A stretch of 64,000 nucleotides of DNA from JAGVGT01 sp963807225 (GTDB lineage Bacteria; Desulfobacterota; Desulfobulbia; Desulfobulbales; JAGXFP01), in the NCBI GenBank assembly GCA_963807225.1, contig CAWEAD010000007.1, positions 404,941-468,940 of the forward strand, given 5' to 3'. The notes beneath the pieces were generated by a model. The model saw nothing but the letters and a program-made list of their open reading frames with translations, searched no databases and was not told where the DNA came from. The position numbers and the translations under genes are program-made. Positions 8,861 through 18,184 of this stretch are shown in pieces; within the stretch, counting starts at the first letter, position 1, and each line of letters begins with the position of its first letter.

Positions 8861-9178
8861 ATGAACCTGAAAAAGATCGTCGTCTTGAGTGGAGTGGCCT
8901 TGCTGTTGACCGGCCTGCCGGCCCTGGCGGGGAAATCATCGGTGGAACTGGGTAAACAGCTGTTCAATGACCCCACCCTGGGTGGCTCAACCAATGATAA
9001 GAGTTGCAACAGCTGCCATGCCGGTGGCGAGAAGCTGGAAAAAGCCGCCGCCGAAAAGAACCTGAGCAAGGTTATCAATCGTTGCATCACCGACCCGCTG
9101 GGCGGTCAGAAGATCGACGGCCGGTCGGTGGAAATGCTTTCCCTAAAAATGTATGTCGCGACCCTGGTGAAGAAGTAA
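8861..9178 (+). CDS. Small periplasmic monohaem c-type cytochrome
   Basis: A 105-residue exported protein with a signal peptide (residues 1-23, ending ALA) and a single haem-binding motif CNSCH (49-53). A Met in LSLKMYV near the C terminus is the likely sixth ligand. The haem position and short chain fit a class I cytochrome c used as a periplasmic electron carrier. The start is supported by CCGGAGGG 8 bases upstream. The gene is flanked by its own promoter-like site and a strong hairpin, so it is probably transcribed alone. Its redox partners cannot be told from this window. Confidence 0.9.
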   Translation: MNLKKIVVLSGVALLLTGLPALAGKSSVELGKQLFNDPTLGGSTNDKSCNSCHAGGEKLEKAAAEKNLSKVINRCITDPLGGQKIDGRSVEMLSLKMYVATLVKK

Positions 9179-9193
9179 AGCATGCCGCGACCA

Positions 9194-9234
9194 GCCGGCG
9201 CGGCGGAACCCGCTAAGGGAACCGCCGCGCCGGC
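9194..9234. terminator. GC-rich hairpin between convergent cytochrome and outer-membrane protein genes
   Basis: A perfect 13-bp stem (GCCGGCGCGGCGG at 9194-9206 against 9222-9234) with a 15-base loop lies between two genes that end towards each other. On the plus strand it is followed a few bases later by ATTTTCA. Position and stability suggest a bidirectional terminator, although the U-tract is poor. Confidence 0.55.
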
Positions 9235-9256
9235 GCCATGAATTTTCACCAATCCG

Positions 9257-10024
9257 CTAGAAGCTTAAGCCCAGTTCGGCATAGGGCCCCCCGACATTAA
9301 GGGAGGCCCGGATATTGCTCTCATCCAACTCAATTTCCTCATAGCGCCAGCCGCCGGCCAGGAAGACCGGTCCCAGGCCGTATTTGACCCGGCCGATCAG
9401 ATCGTAGAAGTGGTTTCCGCTATAAGCAATCCCCCTGATTTCCGCTTCCAGGGCCAATTTTTTCAAGAGCTGAACCTGGAGAGCCAGAAAACCCATCGGG
9501 AAATAATAAGTCTCGTCCACCGAAGCCAGCTCACCGGTGAACTCCTGGACCAGATCGGCCTTGACCTCAAGTCGTCGCACCTCAACCCCGAAATCCAGAT
9601 TCAGGGTATTCAGGGTCGCGGTTTTTAACAGGGGAAAGCCGTAATAGAGTCCGAGATCGTAATGATTGAGGGAAAGCTTCGAGGTGAAAGGAACATCGGC
9701 GGAAAAGGTCCTGCCCCCGAAAGAAAAGTCAGAGGCTTTAATGCCGGTCCCGGAAAACTCCATGGGGGTGGCAAGCACGTAAACATTAGGCAGGACCGGC
9801 AGATCAATCTTGACTCGTCCGCCTATCCGCCGCTCACGGTCATATCCAGCCTCCCGATCCAGATCGATCCGGTCCTGGCCCCCTAGACCCTGATAAGAAA
9901 AATCGCCCTCCATCTTCTGGTCCCACACATTTACCGCCGCTTCCAGCCCCAGAGCCCAAGCCTGACATACCCAGACACCCATTGCCAGCAACTGAAGAAA
10001 AAGGACAAGGCGTATTGTTTTCAT
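9257..10024 (-). CDS. TIGR04219-like outer membrane beta-barrel protein
   Basis: Exported 255-residue protein with a signal peptide (1-25, ending AWA) followed by alternating hydrophobic/polar beta strands. It ends in a C-terminal aromatic residue (YAELGLSF), the usual signal for BAM-mediated insertion. The pattern, including the opening GLEAAVNVWDQKMEGDFSYQ, resembles the TIGR04219 outer-membrane protein family, whose function is not established. It diverges from the CHASE2 kinase gene across 164 bp and converges with the cytochrome gene. Confidence 0.8.
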   Translation of the reverse strand: MKTIRLVLFLQLLAMGVWVCQAWALGLEAAVNVWDQKMEGDFSYQGLGGQDRIDLDREAGYDRERRIGGRVKIDLPVLPNVYVLATPMEFSGTGIKASDFSFGGRTFSADVPFTSKLSLNHYDLGLYYGFPLLKTATLNTLNLDFGVEVRRLEVKADLVQEFTGELASVDETYYFPMGFLALQVQLLKKLALEAEIRGIAYSGNHFYDLIGRVKYGLGPVFLAGGWRYEEIELDESNIRASLNVGGPYAELGLSF

Positions 10025-10071
10025 GTCTTACCTCCATGAACATTCATAAGGAACTGAAAACAGCGGAAATC

Positions 10072-10100
10072 TTGCCGTAAATCAGAACAGGTGTTAACAT
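10072..10100 (+). promoter_or_regulatory. Possible sigma-70 promoter of the CHASE2 kinase gene
   Basis: TTGCCG (10072-10077) and TAACAT (10095-10100) are 17 bases apart, in the divergent space between the outer-membrane protein gene and the kinase gene. Consensus match only. Confidence 0.35.
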
Positions 10101-10188
10101 GTTCCAATTTACCAAGTTACACTTTAAAAAACATCCTAAAGATCCTTGTGCGCCAGACTACCTAAGAAACCCGGGAAAGACAGACTAC

Positions 10189-12732
10189 ATGAAGAAAAAG
10201 GCGATCGTCATCCCAAACTGGTTGCTTTGCCTTGCAGTCTCCCTGACCATCCTGTTCGGCATGCTCTGGGGTTATTTCCCGCTGAGGTACCTGGATCTAA
10301 AATTCTACGACGTCCTTTCCCAGTACCGGCAGCGTGACACCCCGAGCCCGGTCGTGATAGTCGCCATCGATGAAAAGAGTACCCGGGAATTGGGGCCTTG
10401 GCCCTGGCCCCGTTCCTATCAGGCCGAGATTATCAATAAGATCTCAGGAGCCGGAGCCAAGGCCATCGGCCTGCATCTGCTCTACCCCGATGCCGAGGTC
10501 AACCCGGCCCTCAATAAAATCAAGGCCATCCGCAGGACTCTGAGGGATGACCCGGCTTACCGGAGCAACCAGGTATCCGGGAAAATCGACGAGATTCTGG
10601 CTCAGACCGAAGAAGAAATAGATGGAGACGCCCTGTTGGCCGCCGCAATCAAACCGGCCAGCAATATCGTCCTTCCCCTGCGATTCGACTGGACTACCAC
10701 CACTGATTCGCCTCAGGAAATTCCGGGTTGGTTAAAGAAAAACTCCCTGGAGAAATCGTTTTCAACTCCAAGCCCCCAAGAACTCCTGGCCGACCTCGGC
10801 AACCCCTTGCTGGCCTTCCGGCCCGAGCGACGTCCGGTGAATCTGATCCCAACCTTCTCGGCTCTAGCCGTAATGGCCGGCCGCCATGGACATATTTCGT
10901 TTCAACCCGATCCGGACGGAGTTCTGCGCCGGGATCAACTTCTGGTCCCTTATCGTAATCATCTTATACCCTCATTCGCCTTGCAGATGGCCCTGGCTTA
11001 CCGGGACAAATCAATCTCAGACCTGCATCTGATCACCGGCCACGATATCATCAAGGCCTTGCAGTTCGAGGGCACTCGGATACCGGTGGATCAGAATGCC
11101 AACCTGCTGATCGGTTTCGAAGACAATCGCTTTGTCATCTCCCGCTATTCCTTCGTCGATGTAGAGCATGACCGGATTCCCCGCGGTATCCTGGAAGGCA
11201 AACTGGTCCTGATCGGGATCACCGATCCCAACCTGGTCAGAACTTTTCACACACCTTTGGGAGTACCCATGGCCCCGGTGGAAGTCACCGCCAACGCCAC
11301 CGAAAACATCCTCAACAACAGCTTTTTGCAGCGCCCGAACTGGGTTTGGTTTCTGGACAGTTGCGCCCTGCTCTACTTCGGGATTCTCTTGCTCTATGTC
11401 ACCAACTTGCTGAATTTCCGCTTGGGATTGCTGATTCTGTCCACCTTTCTGTTCGCCTGGTATGGCATGGCCCTGTTCATGTTTCTGAACAACGGTCTAT
11501 GGCTGCACGTGGCGCCCCAGAGCCTGGCGGTGGTTGTGGGCTTTTCTCTGCAGCAACTCAACCGCACCCTGGCCGCTCCCCGCAAGAAGAAGGATGATCA
11601 GACCGAAATGAACAAGATGCTGGGACTCTCTTTCCAGGGTCAAGGCATGCTGGACATGGCCTTCGACAGCTTCCGCAAATGTTCACTGAACGATCCTTCG
11701 GTACAGGAGGCCCTCTATAACCTGGGGCTGGATTTCGAACGTAAGCGCATGTTAAACAAGGCTGCCTCGGTCTACGAATATCTGCTCAAAACCGGCACTT
11801 ACAAGGACGCTAATGATCGGCGCTGGCGAATCAAACGGGCCGAAAGCAAGAATCTCGGTCCCAATATGACCGGCCGGGCCGAAAATCCGGTGATTTTCGG
11901 CAACACCAACACCCGCCCCACTTTGGGTCGCTATGAAATCATCAAGGAAATCGGCAAGGGTGCCATCGGCACGGTCTATCTGGGTCGCGACCCCAAGATC
12001 AACCGCAAGGTGGCCATCAAAACCCTGCGCTATGAAGAAGTCAGCAGCGAGCAGTTGGCGGAGGTCAAGGAGCGCTTCTTCCGCGAAGCCGAGGCCGCCG
12101 GTCGTCTCAGCCACCCGAATATCGTTACCATCTTCGACGTCGGAGAAGATTACGACATCACCTATATGGCCATGGAGTATCTCGATGGCCATGACCTGGC
12201 AAGTCATTGCCGCAAGGACAATATGCTGCCTCCCAAGGTGATCCTCAACATCATCATCCGGGCGGCCTTCGCCCTGGATTATGCCCATAAGCATAAGGTT
12301 ATTCACCGCGACATCAAACCGGCCAACATCATGCTGACCGAAAAAGGCCACGTCAAGGTCACCGACTTCGGCATCGCCCGCCTCACCACAGCCGACTCCA
12401 CGCAGACCGGAGTTATCCTGGGCACCCCCAACTACATGTCGCCCGAACAGGTACTGGGCAAGAAACTGGACGGCCGTTCCGACATATTCTCGCTGGGCGC
12501 GGTATTCTATGAATTGTTGACCGGCGAGAAACCTTTCAAAAGCACTAATATCGGGAACCTGATGCACAATATCGCCAGCGCTAAGTACCGCCCCCTGCCT
12601 GAAGTCAGGCCGGATGTACCGGAATGTTGCGTGGCGCTGGTCAACAAGATGATGGCCAAAAGCCGCTCCCAGCGCTACAGCAATGCCGGAGAAATCGTTA
12701 TCGAAGCCCAGCAGTGCTTGGAAAAAATCTGA
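10189..12732 (+). CDS. CHASE2-domain serine/threonine protein kinase
   Basis: Membrane sensor kinase of about 847 residues. After a first helix (10-30) comes an extracytoplasmic CHASE2 domain (about 35-390, including VVIVAIDEKSTRELGPWPWPR). Three closely spaced helices follow (about 395-470), then a short TPR-like linker. The Hanks-type kinase domain (about 580-840) has the Gly loop IGKGAIGTVYLG, Lys in VAIKTL, catalytic HRDIKPANIM, DFGIAR and GTPNYMSPEQ, so it should be active. ATG at 10189 is preferred; an in-frame start at 10099 would add 30 residues lacking family similarity. A PP2C phosphatase gene follows 54 bp downstream, a likely kinase/phosphatase pair. The ligand is unknown. Confidence 0.93.
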   Translation: MKKKAIVIPNWLLCLAVSLTILFGMLWGYFPLRYLDLKFYDVLSQYRQRDTPSPVVIVAIDEKSTRELGPWPWPRSYQAEIINKISGAGAKAIGLHLLYPDAEVNPALNKIKAIRRTLRDDPAYRSNQVSGKIDEILAQTEEEIDGDALLAAAIKPASNIVLPLRFDWTTTTDSPQEIPGWLKKNSLEKSFSTPSPQELLADLGNPLLAFRPERRPVNLIPTFSALAVMAGRHGHISFQPDPDGVLRRDQLLVPYRNHLIPSFALQMALAYRDKSISDLHLITGHDIIKALQFEGTRIPVDQNANLLIGFEDNRFVISRYSFVDVEHDRIPRGILEGKLVLIGITDPNLVRTFHTPLGVPMAPVEVTANATENILNNSFLQRPNWVWFLDSCALLYFGILLLYVTNLLNFRLGLLILSTFLFAWYGMALFMFLNNGLWLHVAPQSLAVVVGFSLQQLNRTLAAPRKKKDDQTEMNKMLGLSFQGQGMLDMAFDSFRKCSLNDPSVQEALYNLGLDFERKRMLNKAASVYEYLLKTGTYKDANDRRWRIKRAESKNLGPNMTGRAENPVIFGNTNTRPTLGRYEIIKEIGKGAIGTVYLGRDPKINRKVAIKTLRYEEVSSEQLAEVKERFFREAEAAGRLSHPNIVTIFDVGEDYDITYMAMEYLDGHDLASHCRKDNMLPPKVILNIIIRAAFALDYAHKHKVIHRDIKPANIMLTEKGHVKVTDFGIARLTTADSTQTGVILGTPNYMSPEQVLGKKLDGRSDIFSLGAVFYELLTGEKPFKSTNIGNLMHNIASAKYRPLPEVRPDVPECCVALVNKMMAKSRSQRYSNAGEIVIEAQQCLEKI

Positions 12733-12786
12733 AACACGGCCAACCTTTGGCTTAGCTCCCCGAAAGCACTTTGCAAGGAACGCCCT

Positions 12787-13551
12787 TTGAATTTCAAAGT
12801 CCATGGCCAATCCGACGTCGGCAGAAAACGTCAGAACAACGAAGACAACTTCGGCATAGATAAGGAGATGGGGCTTTTTATCGTAGCCGACGGGATGGGC
12901 GGCCATGCCGCCGGCGAGGTGGCGAGCCGGATGGCCATCGAACTGATCATGGATTACATCCGACGCACCAACGAGAGCGACGAACCTTACCTGACCGGAT
13001 TCAACACCAAGTATTCCCGGGCCGGAAACCGTCTATGTTCCGCCGTTATTTTAGCTAACCAGGTCATTTCCGACTCCGCCGCCAGCCGGCAGGAATGGCT
13101 AGGCATGGGAACCACACTGGTTGCCGCCTGGCTTGGCGATCCCGACCAGTCAAGGCTTTCCATCGCCCACGTCGGGGACAGCCGGGTCTATATCCTGCGA
13201 CACGGCCGGCTCCAACAGCTGACCACCGATCACTCCCTGGTCGAGGAACAGATCAGGGAAGGTTTGATCACCAGGGAAGAAGCCCAGAACTCCATGAATC
13301 GCAACATGATCACTAGAGCCCTGGGATACCGGGAAAGGGTCAAACCCGATATTATCGAGCTGGATCTTGAACCGGGCGACAAGCTGCTGCTCTGCTCGGA
13401 TGGACTCAATACCATGCTCACGGACCAGGAAATCCACCGGATCATCATGCTGAATGGCAACATTGCCACGGCCTGTCAGCAGCTGATCAATGCCGCCAAC
13501 GACCAGGGCGGACGCGACAATACCACGGTAATCATGGCCAGTTTCCTTTGA
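12787..13551 (+). CDS. PP2C-type serine/threonine protein phosphatase
   Basis: Soluble 254-residue Mn/Mg-dependent phosphatase. Metal-binding motifs are complete: SDVGRKRQNNEDN, VADGMGGHAAGE, MGTTLVAAW, AHVGDSRVY, CSDGL and GGRDNTTVI. TTG at 12787 is taken as the start because AAGGA lies 8 bases before it and the family usually begins close to SDVGxxRxxNED. It follows the CHASE2 kinase gene on the same strand. By analogy with other bacterial Hanks kinase/PP2C pairs it probably reverses that kinase's phosphorylation. Confidence 0.93.
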   Translation: MNFKVHGQSDVGRKRQNNEDNFGIDKEMGLFIVADGMGGHAAGEVASRMAIELIMDYIRRTNESDEPYLTGFNTKYSRAGNRLCSAVILANQVISDSAASRQEWLGMGTTLVAAWLGDPDQSRLSIAHVGDSRVYILRHGRLQQLTTDHSLVEEQIREGLITREEAQNSMNRNMITRALGYRERVKPDIIELDLEPGDKLLLCSDGLNTMLTDQEIHRIIMLNGNIATACQQLINAANDQGGRDNTTVIMASFL

Positions 13552-13660
13552 ACCCGTTGGCGCCTTACGGCGGGCCGTTTACCTTATTGCCGACCAAACA
13601 GGATTTAGCGCTTAATTTTAATCGGACGAACAGCGGCGGGAACCCGCAGACCAAAGCGGT

Positions 13661-14356
13661 TCAAGGCAGATAAAGTCGGTGTTGCCGGATGTAGCGCGCC
13701 ACATCCGGCAACACCAGCCCTTCAAGAGGCTGACCGGCGGCCACCGCCCGCCGGACCATGGTCGAGGAGATCTCCACCGGCTCCATGGTTAACAGGTAAA
13801 TGCGCCCGGGCCGATCGGCGGCGCACCAACACGAATTGTCCAGATCATAGCGGTAATCACCCAAGCGCCCGATGGTTGCCCGCGCCTGCTCAGCGGCATA
13901 CTCGGCCCGATTAATCACCACCAGATCGGCCAACCGGGGTAGTTCCCGGTAATTTTTCCAGGTCTGGAGTTCCAGAAAGGCGTCAAGCCCGATGATAAAG
14001 AAGAAGTGCTCCCCGCCCCCGGATAACCGGTGCAATTCCGCCAAAGTATCGACCGAATAGGATGGCCCGCGACGGGACCCCTCCAAATCGGAAACCATAA
14101 ACCCCGGTTCCCGAGCCAAAGCCAGCCGGAGCATCTCGTAGCGGTCCGCAAACGGAGAAAGATCGCCCTCCACCTTATGGGGTGGCCGCGCCGCCGGGAT
14201 GAAAAGCACCCGTTCCAGCTTCAAACTCCGGTGTACAAATCGGGCCAGAGCCAGATGCCCCAGATGCACGGGATCGAAAGTACCCCCCAGTACGCCGGTT
14301 CTCTTTATCGAATCAGCGTCCTTAACGTTTCCGCGCCACTGACCGCCGGGCGCCAC
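13661..14356 (-). CDS. nadD: Nicotinate-nucleotide adenylyltransferase
   Basis: Adenylates nicotinate mononucleotide to deamido-NAD in NAD synthesis. The 231-residue protein has the nucleotidyltransferase motif GGTFDPVHLGH (His31, His34) and the second signature EISSTMVRRAV near the C terminus. The start is a GTG at 14356, eleven bases after the proA stop codon; there is no better ATG before the GGTFDP motif. It is the last gene of the rplU-rpmA-obgE-proB-proA-nadD block. The usual downstream neighbour rsfS is absent, replaced by the convergent phosphatase gene. Confidence 0.95.
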   Translation of the reverse strand: MAPGGQWRGNVKDADSIKRTGVLGGTFDPVHLGHLALARFVHRSLKLERVLFIPAARPPHKVEGDLSPFADRYEMLRLALAREPGFMVSDLEGSRRGPSYSVDTLAELHRLSGGGEHFFFIIGLDAFLELQTWKNYRELPRLADLVVINRAEYAAEQARATIGRLGDYRYDLDNSCWCAADRPGRIYLLTMEPVEISSTMVRRAVAAGQPLEGLVLPDVARYIRQHRLYLP

Positions 14357-14367
14357 GGCTGAACCTT

Positions 14368-15624
14368 TCAGGCCCGCACCTGCCCTTCCCCGTAAACGAT
14401 GAACTTTCGGGCCGTCAGTTCCTTCAAACCCATGGGGCCATAGGCGTGAAGCTTGCTGGTGCTGATACCGATCTCAGCCCCCAGACCGAACTGGCCCCCG
14501 TCACTGAAGCGAGTCGAGGCGTTGACCATCACCGCAGAGGCATCCACCTCACGCAGGAAACGCTGAGCATGACTGTAATTTTCGGTGATGATCACCTCGG
14601 TATGCTGGGACCCGTAGCGGGTGATATGCGCCATGGCCTGATCCATATCGCGCACCACCTTTACCGCCAGGATCAGATCAAGAAATTCGCGCCCCCAGTC
14701 ATCTTCGTCGGCGGGACGACATTCAGGCAGCAAGCGGCAGGTTTCGGGACACCCCCGCAGTTCCACCCCGGCCCCGGTCAAGGCCTTGGCCACCACGGGT
14801 AAAAAGGCGGGGGCCAGATCGCCATGGACCAGCAGGGTTTCCAGGGCATTGCAGACCCCGGGCCTCTGGACCTTACTGTTCATGACAATATCCACCGCCA
14901 TCTCCGGCCGGGCATTGTCATCGACATAGATATGACAGACCCCTTTGTAATGCTTCAAGACCGGTACCCGTGAATTCTGGGCGACAAAACGGATCAGACT
15001 CTCACCGCCTCGGGGAATGATCAGGTCCAGATATTCTTCCAGTTGCAACAGAGCGGTGACCGCCTCGCGGTCGGTAACTGGCACCACCTGCACGGCATCC
15101 TGATCCACCCCTCCCCGTTTCAGGGCCTTTTTCAGAACCCCGGCCAGGGCCAGGTTGGAATGAATGGCCTCGGAGCCGCCCCGAAGAAACACGGCATTGC
15201 CGGCTTTAAGGCATAAGGCGGCGGCATCTACCGTGACGTTGGGTCGGGATTCGTAGATCATGCCGATCACTCCAAGCGGGATCCGCATCCGGCCGACCGT
15301 AATGCCGCTGGGGCGCCGGATCATCTCGCTCACTTCTCCCACCGGGTCCGGCAAGGCGATAACCTCGCGCAATCCGGCGATCATGCTCTCGATGACCCGA
15401 TCGGTCAGGGCCAGGCGATCCAGCATGGCGGCCGACAGCTCCCTTTCCCGGCCGGCCGACAGATCCTTGCGGTTTTCCTCTTGAATGAAATCCTTCTCGG
15501 CCAGAAGGCCATCGGCCATATGGGCCAGAACCAGATTCTTAATCGCGGTAGGCAAAATGGACATCTGCCGCGAGGCTCGTTTGGCGGCAATTGCCATCCC
15601 GGTGATCTGTTCGGTAATCGTCAT
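14368..15624 (-). CDS. proA: Glutamate-5-semialdehyde dehydrogenase (gamma-glutamyl phosphate reductase)
   Basis: NADPH-dependent second step of proline synthesis, reducing gamma-glutamyl phosphate. The 418-residue aldehyde-dehydrogenase-fold protein has IPLGVIGMIYESRPNVT, the active-site Cys in RPGVCNALETLLVH and the C-terminal GPMGLKELTARKF. The start is the ATG at 15624, with GGAAAGGACAA just before it; the frame runs on upstream but that part is not family sequence. Unusually, 318 bp separate it from proB and a good promoter-like site lies in that gap, so proA may be transcribed independently of proB. Confidence 0.96.
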   Translation of the reverse strand: MTITEQITGMAIAAKRASRQMSILPTAIKNLVLAHMADGLLAEKDFIQEENRKDLSAGRERELSAAMLDRLALTDRVIESMIAGLREVIALPDPVGEVSEMIRRPSGITVGRMRIPLGVIGMIYESRPNVTVDAAALCLKAGNAVFLRGGSEAIHSNLALAGVLKKALKRGGVDQDAVQVVPVTDREAVTALLQLEEYLDLIIPRGGESLIRFVAQNSRVPVLKHYKGVCHIYVDDNARPEMAVDIVMNSKVQRPGVCNALETLLVHGDLAPAFLPVVAKALTGAGVELRGCPETCRLLPECRPADEDDWGREFLDLILAVKVVRDMDQAMAHITRYGSQHTEVIITENYSHAQRFLREVDASAVMVNASTRFSDGGQFGLGAEIGISTSKLHAYGPMGLKELTARKFIVYGEGQVRA

Positions 15625-15942
15625 TTGTCCTTTCCTCAGGCTGGAATTTATGCAGGCCGGCGCTAAAAGGGCCGGGAAGATATAGATTATAGCACCGGCG
15701 GGTGGAATCACAAGTACCGGGGAGGGGGAACCAGGCAAAAAATGAGCTACAGCTTTGCTGGCTTCGTAAAAAGTCTTGGGAGGGTCAAACAGCTCAACGA
15801 AGACTGCGAAAAGTTTGACCTTCGAAGAGTGATGTATTTTGAAAGTGAGGCCATACATGCGTTCTGCCGAACGAACAAAAATGCGTGACGCTGCGGCAAA
15901 TCGGATTTATGTCCTCAGGGTTCTATCTGCGACACATCTGCT
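15625..15942 (-). other. 318-bp gap between proB and proA with no gene
   Basis: No convincing coding sequence is seen; the open frame continuous with proA here lacks similarity to ProA and has its own ribosome site internally. The only feature recognised is the promoter-like element at 15686-15713. Proline genes are usually tightly packed, so this may be a decayed gene or a regulatory leader. Confidence 0.5.
15686..15713 (-). promoter_or_regulatory. Sigma-70-like promoter upstream of proA
   Basis: Read on the minus strand, TTGTGA (15713-15708) and a perfect TATAAT (15691-15686) are 16 bases apart, about 60 bp upstream of the proA start. Confidence 0.55.
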
Positions 15943-17097
15943 TCAGAGGATCACCAGATTGTCGCGGTGGATGACTTCGTCGCTGTCCTTGAACCCCAGG
16001 ATATCTTCGATTTTCTTGGTGTGGGCGCCCCGGATCAGGTCTAGGTCGGCGGCCCGGTAATTGACCAGCCCCACCGCGATCACCTCTCCGGCCTGATCGA
16101 GACACTGCACCGGTGCCCCGACCCCGAAGCGCCCATGAATCTCCAGCACTCCAGAGGGCAGGAGACTCTTGCCTCCGGTGGTCAGCGCCCGACAGGCACC
16201 CGCATCGAGAACCAGTTCCCCCTGCGGCTTCAGGGTGTAAGCGATCCAGTGCTTGCGACTTTGCAGCCGGTCGGCCAGCGGCATGAAAAAGGTTCCCACT
16301 TCGGCGCCCTCGAACAATTCTTCCAGGACCCCGCCCTTGAGACCGGGACCGATGAAGCAGCAACCACCGCGGGCCGCCACGGTCTTGGCCGCATGGATCT
16401 TGCTCCGCATCCCACCGGTTCCCAAGGCGCCGGCCAGGTTGCCGGCCATTCTTTCGACCTCCGCATTGACCCGGACCACGGTACTGACCCGCACCGCCGT
16501 ACTCTCACGATCGGGGTTGGCGGTATAAAGTCCGTCGACATCGGTGAGAATGATAAAGAGATCGGCTTCGATCAGGTTGGTGATCATCGCCCCGAGAGTA
16601 TCGTTGTCGCCGAAGCGCAATTCCTCGACCGAGACCGTGTCGTTCTCGTTGATGATCGGAATCAATTGCCAATCGAGCAGGGTAAGCAAGGTATTGCGGA
16701 CGTTCAGATAGCGACCGCGCTGGGAGAGATCGTCGCGGGTGAGCAGCACCTGGGCCACCTTCTGGTCGAAAGCGGCGAAGATATCCTCATAGGCCCGCAT
16801 CAGGTGGCTCTGCCCGGCGGCAGCCACCGCCTGTTTCTCGCGCAGGCTGATGTCTTTCCGGCTCAAACCCAGCTTGCGGCGCCCGGCCGCCACCGCCCCG
16901 GAACTGACCAGGATCACTTCGCGCCCGCTTTGCCGTAGGGACGAAAGCTGTCGAGCCAGGTCATGCATGGCCTCCCGGTTGAGGCCGGTCTGACCGGTCA
17001 GTACCGCACTGCCGACCTTGACCACCACCCGCCGGGCTTTCTCCAGATAACTCCGGCGCAACTCCATACCTTCCGCCAGGGATATTTGCAGGGTCAT
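15943..17097 (-). CDS. proB: Glutamate 5-kinase with C-terminal PUA domain
   Basis: Phosphorylates glutamate in the first, feedback-regulated step of proline synthesis. The 384-residue protein has an amino-acid-kinase domain (VVVKVGSAVLTG near 24-35, LVSSGAVAAGRRKLG, INENDTVSVEELRFGDND, DVDGLYTANP, GTGGMRSKIHAAKTVAARG) and a C-terminal PUA domain (about 295-370), as in full-length bacterial ProB. It overlaps the end of obgE by four bases (ATGA), a sign of translational coupling. Confidence 0.96.
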   Translation of the reverse strand: MTLQISLAEGMELRRSYLEKARRVVVKVGSAVLTGQTGLNREAMHDLARQLSSLRQSGREVILVSSGAVAAGRRKLGLSRKDISLREKQAVAAAGQSHLMRAYEDIFAAFDQKVAQVLLTRDDLSQRGRYLNVRNTLLTLLDWQLIPIINENDTVSVEELRFGDNDTLGAMITNLIEADLFIILTDVDGLYTANPDRESTAVRVSTVVRVNAEVERMAGNLAGALGTGGMRSKIHAAKTVAARGGCCFIGPGLKGGVLEELFEGAEVGTFFMPLADRLQSRKHWIAYTLKPQGELVLDAGACRALTTGGKSLLPSGVLEIHGRFGVGAPVQCLDQAGEVIAVGLVNYRAADLDLIRGAHTKKIEDILGFKDSDEVIHRDNLVIL

Positions 17098-18101
17098 TCT
17101 TCCATCTCGTCCAGGATTTCAGCCAATCTGGCAATCAATTCAACTAACCCCTGACCGGTCAGGGCCGAGGCCGTCAAGACCTCGCGACCGGATTCTTTAC
17201 GAAGTGCCCGGCATTGGCTGGTAACCTCGGCCGGAGTCAGTAAATCGATCTTGTTGAGCAGAATCAGTTGCCGCCGGTCGGCCAGCTCCTGGTTATATTG
17301 CCGCAACTCAGCCGCCAGGGTTCGATAGGCGGTAAGGGTATCGCAGCCGTCAGCCCCGGAGCCGTCCACCACCTCCAGCAACACCCGGGTGCGCTCGATA
17401 TGACGCAGAAATTTGTGCCCCAGACCAACCCCGGAGTGAGCCCCCTCGATCAGTCCGGGAATATCGGCGATGACGCAAGGGGCGCGTTCCGGAAAATTAA
17501 GAACCCCAAGTTGCGGTTCCAAGGTAGTAAAGGGATAGGACGCTACTTTGGGGTTGGCCGCCGAAAGACGGGAGAGAAGCGTCGATTTACCGGCGTTGGG
17601 CAGACCGACCAGACCGATATCGGCCAGGAGCTTCAATTCGAGGCGTAGCCAGCGTTCCTCGCCGAGCTGACCTTTGCCGGCCTGCCGTGGCGCCCGGTTA
17701 TGGGCGGTAGCATAATGGACATTGCCGTTTCCGCCCCGACCGCCATGGGCCACGGTAATACGTTCCCCATCCCGAACCAGGTCGGCCAGGATTTCGCCGG
17801 TCTCGTCATCCTTCAGGATTGACCCCAGCGGTACCAGAACCACCCGGTCTTCACCCTTGCGGCCGTGTCTGCGGCTACCCTGGCCGGACCGGCCGTTTTC
17901 GGCCTTGAAATGCGAACGGTATTTAAAATCAAGGAGAGATGTGAGGCGCGAAGAGGCCTCCAGATGCACAGAACCGCCGCGGCCGCCATCACCGCCATCC
18001 GGTCCGCCCTTGGGAACAAACTTTTCCCGTCGGAAACTTACGCATCCGTTACCGCCGTCACCCGCCTTGACATAAAACCTGGCTTCATCGACAAATGCCA
18101 T
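17094..18101 (-). CDS. obgE: Obg family GTPase, ribosome assembly factor
   Basis: Essential GTPase that acts late in 50S subunit assembly and in stress signalling. The 335-residue protein has the Gly-rich Obg fold (1-158, with KGGPDGGDGGRGG) and a G domain with G1 GLPNAGKST (166-174), the Thr switch in YPFTTLEP, DIPGLIEGAHSG and NKID. It lacks a long C-terminal OCT extension, as in many proteobacterial forms. It lies downstream of rplU and rpmA, its standard position, and overlaps proB. Confidence 0.97.
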   Translation of the reverse strand: MAFVDEARFYVKAGDGGNGCVSFRREKFVPKGGPDGGDGGRGGSVHLEASSRLTSLLDFKYRSHFKAENGRSGQGSRRHGRKGEDRVVLVPLGSILKDDETGEILADLVRDGERITVAHGGRGGNGNVHYATAHNRAPRQAGKGQLGEERWLRLELKLLADIGLVGLPNAGKSTLLSRLSAANPKVASYPFTTLEPQLGVLNFPERAPCVIADIPGLIEGAHSGVGLGHKFLRHIERTRVLLEVVDGSGADGCDTLTAYRTLAAELRQYNQELADRRQLILLNKIDLLTPAEVTSQCRALRKESGREVLTASALTGQGLVELIARLAEILDEMEE

Positions 18102-18184
18102 CGTCTGATCCGGGATGCTTGCGGTTATGGACCCGGGACGCCACCCGATACGGGGGCGTCCGGTAAAGAGTTTTACTGCCCGGC

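Noticed and set aside
18102..18184. Attenuator between rpmA and obgE
   Set aside because: A 7-bp GGACGCC/GGCGTCC stem exists but there is no U-tract and no competing structure.
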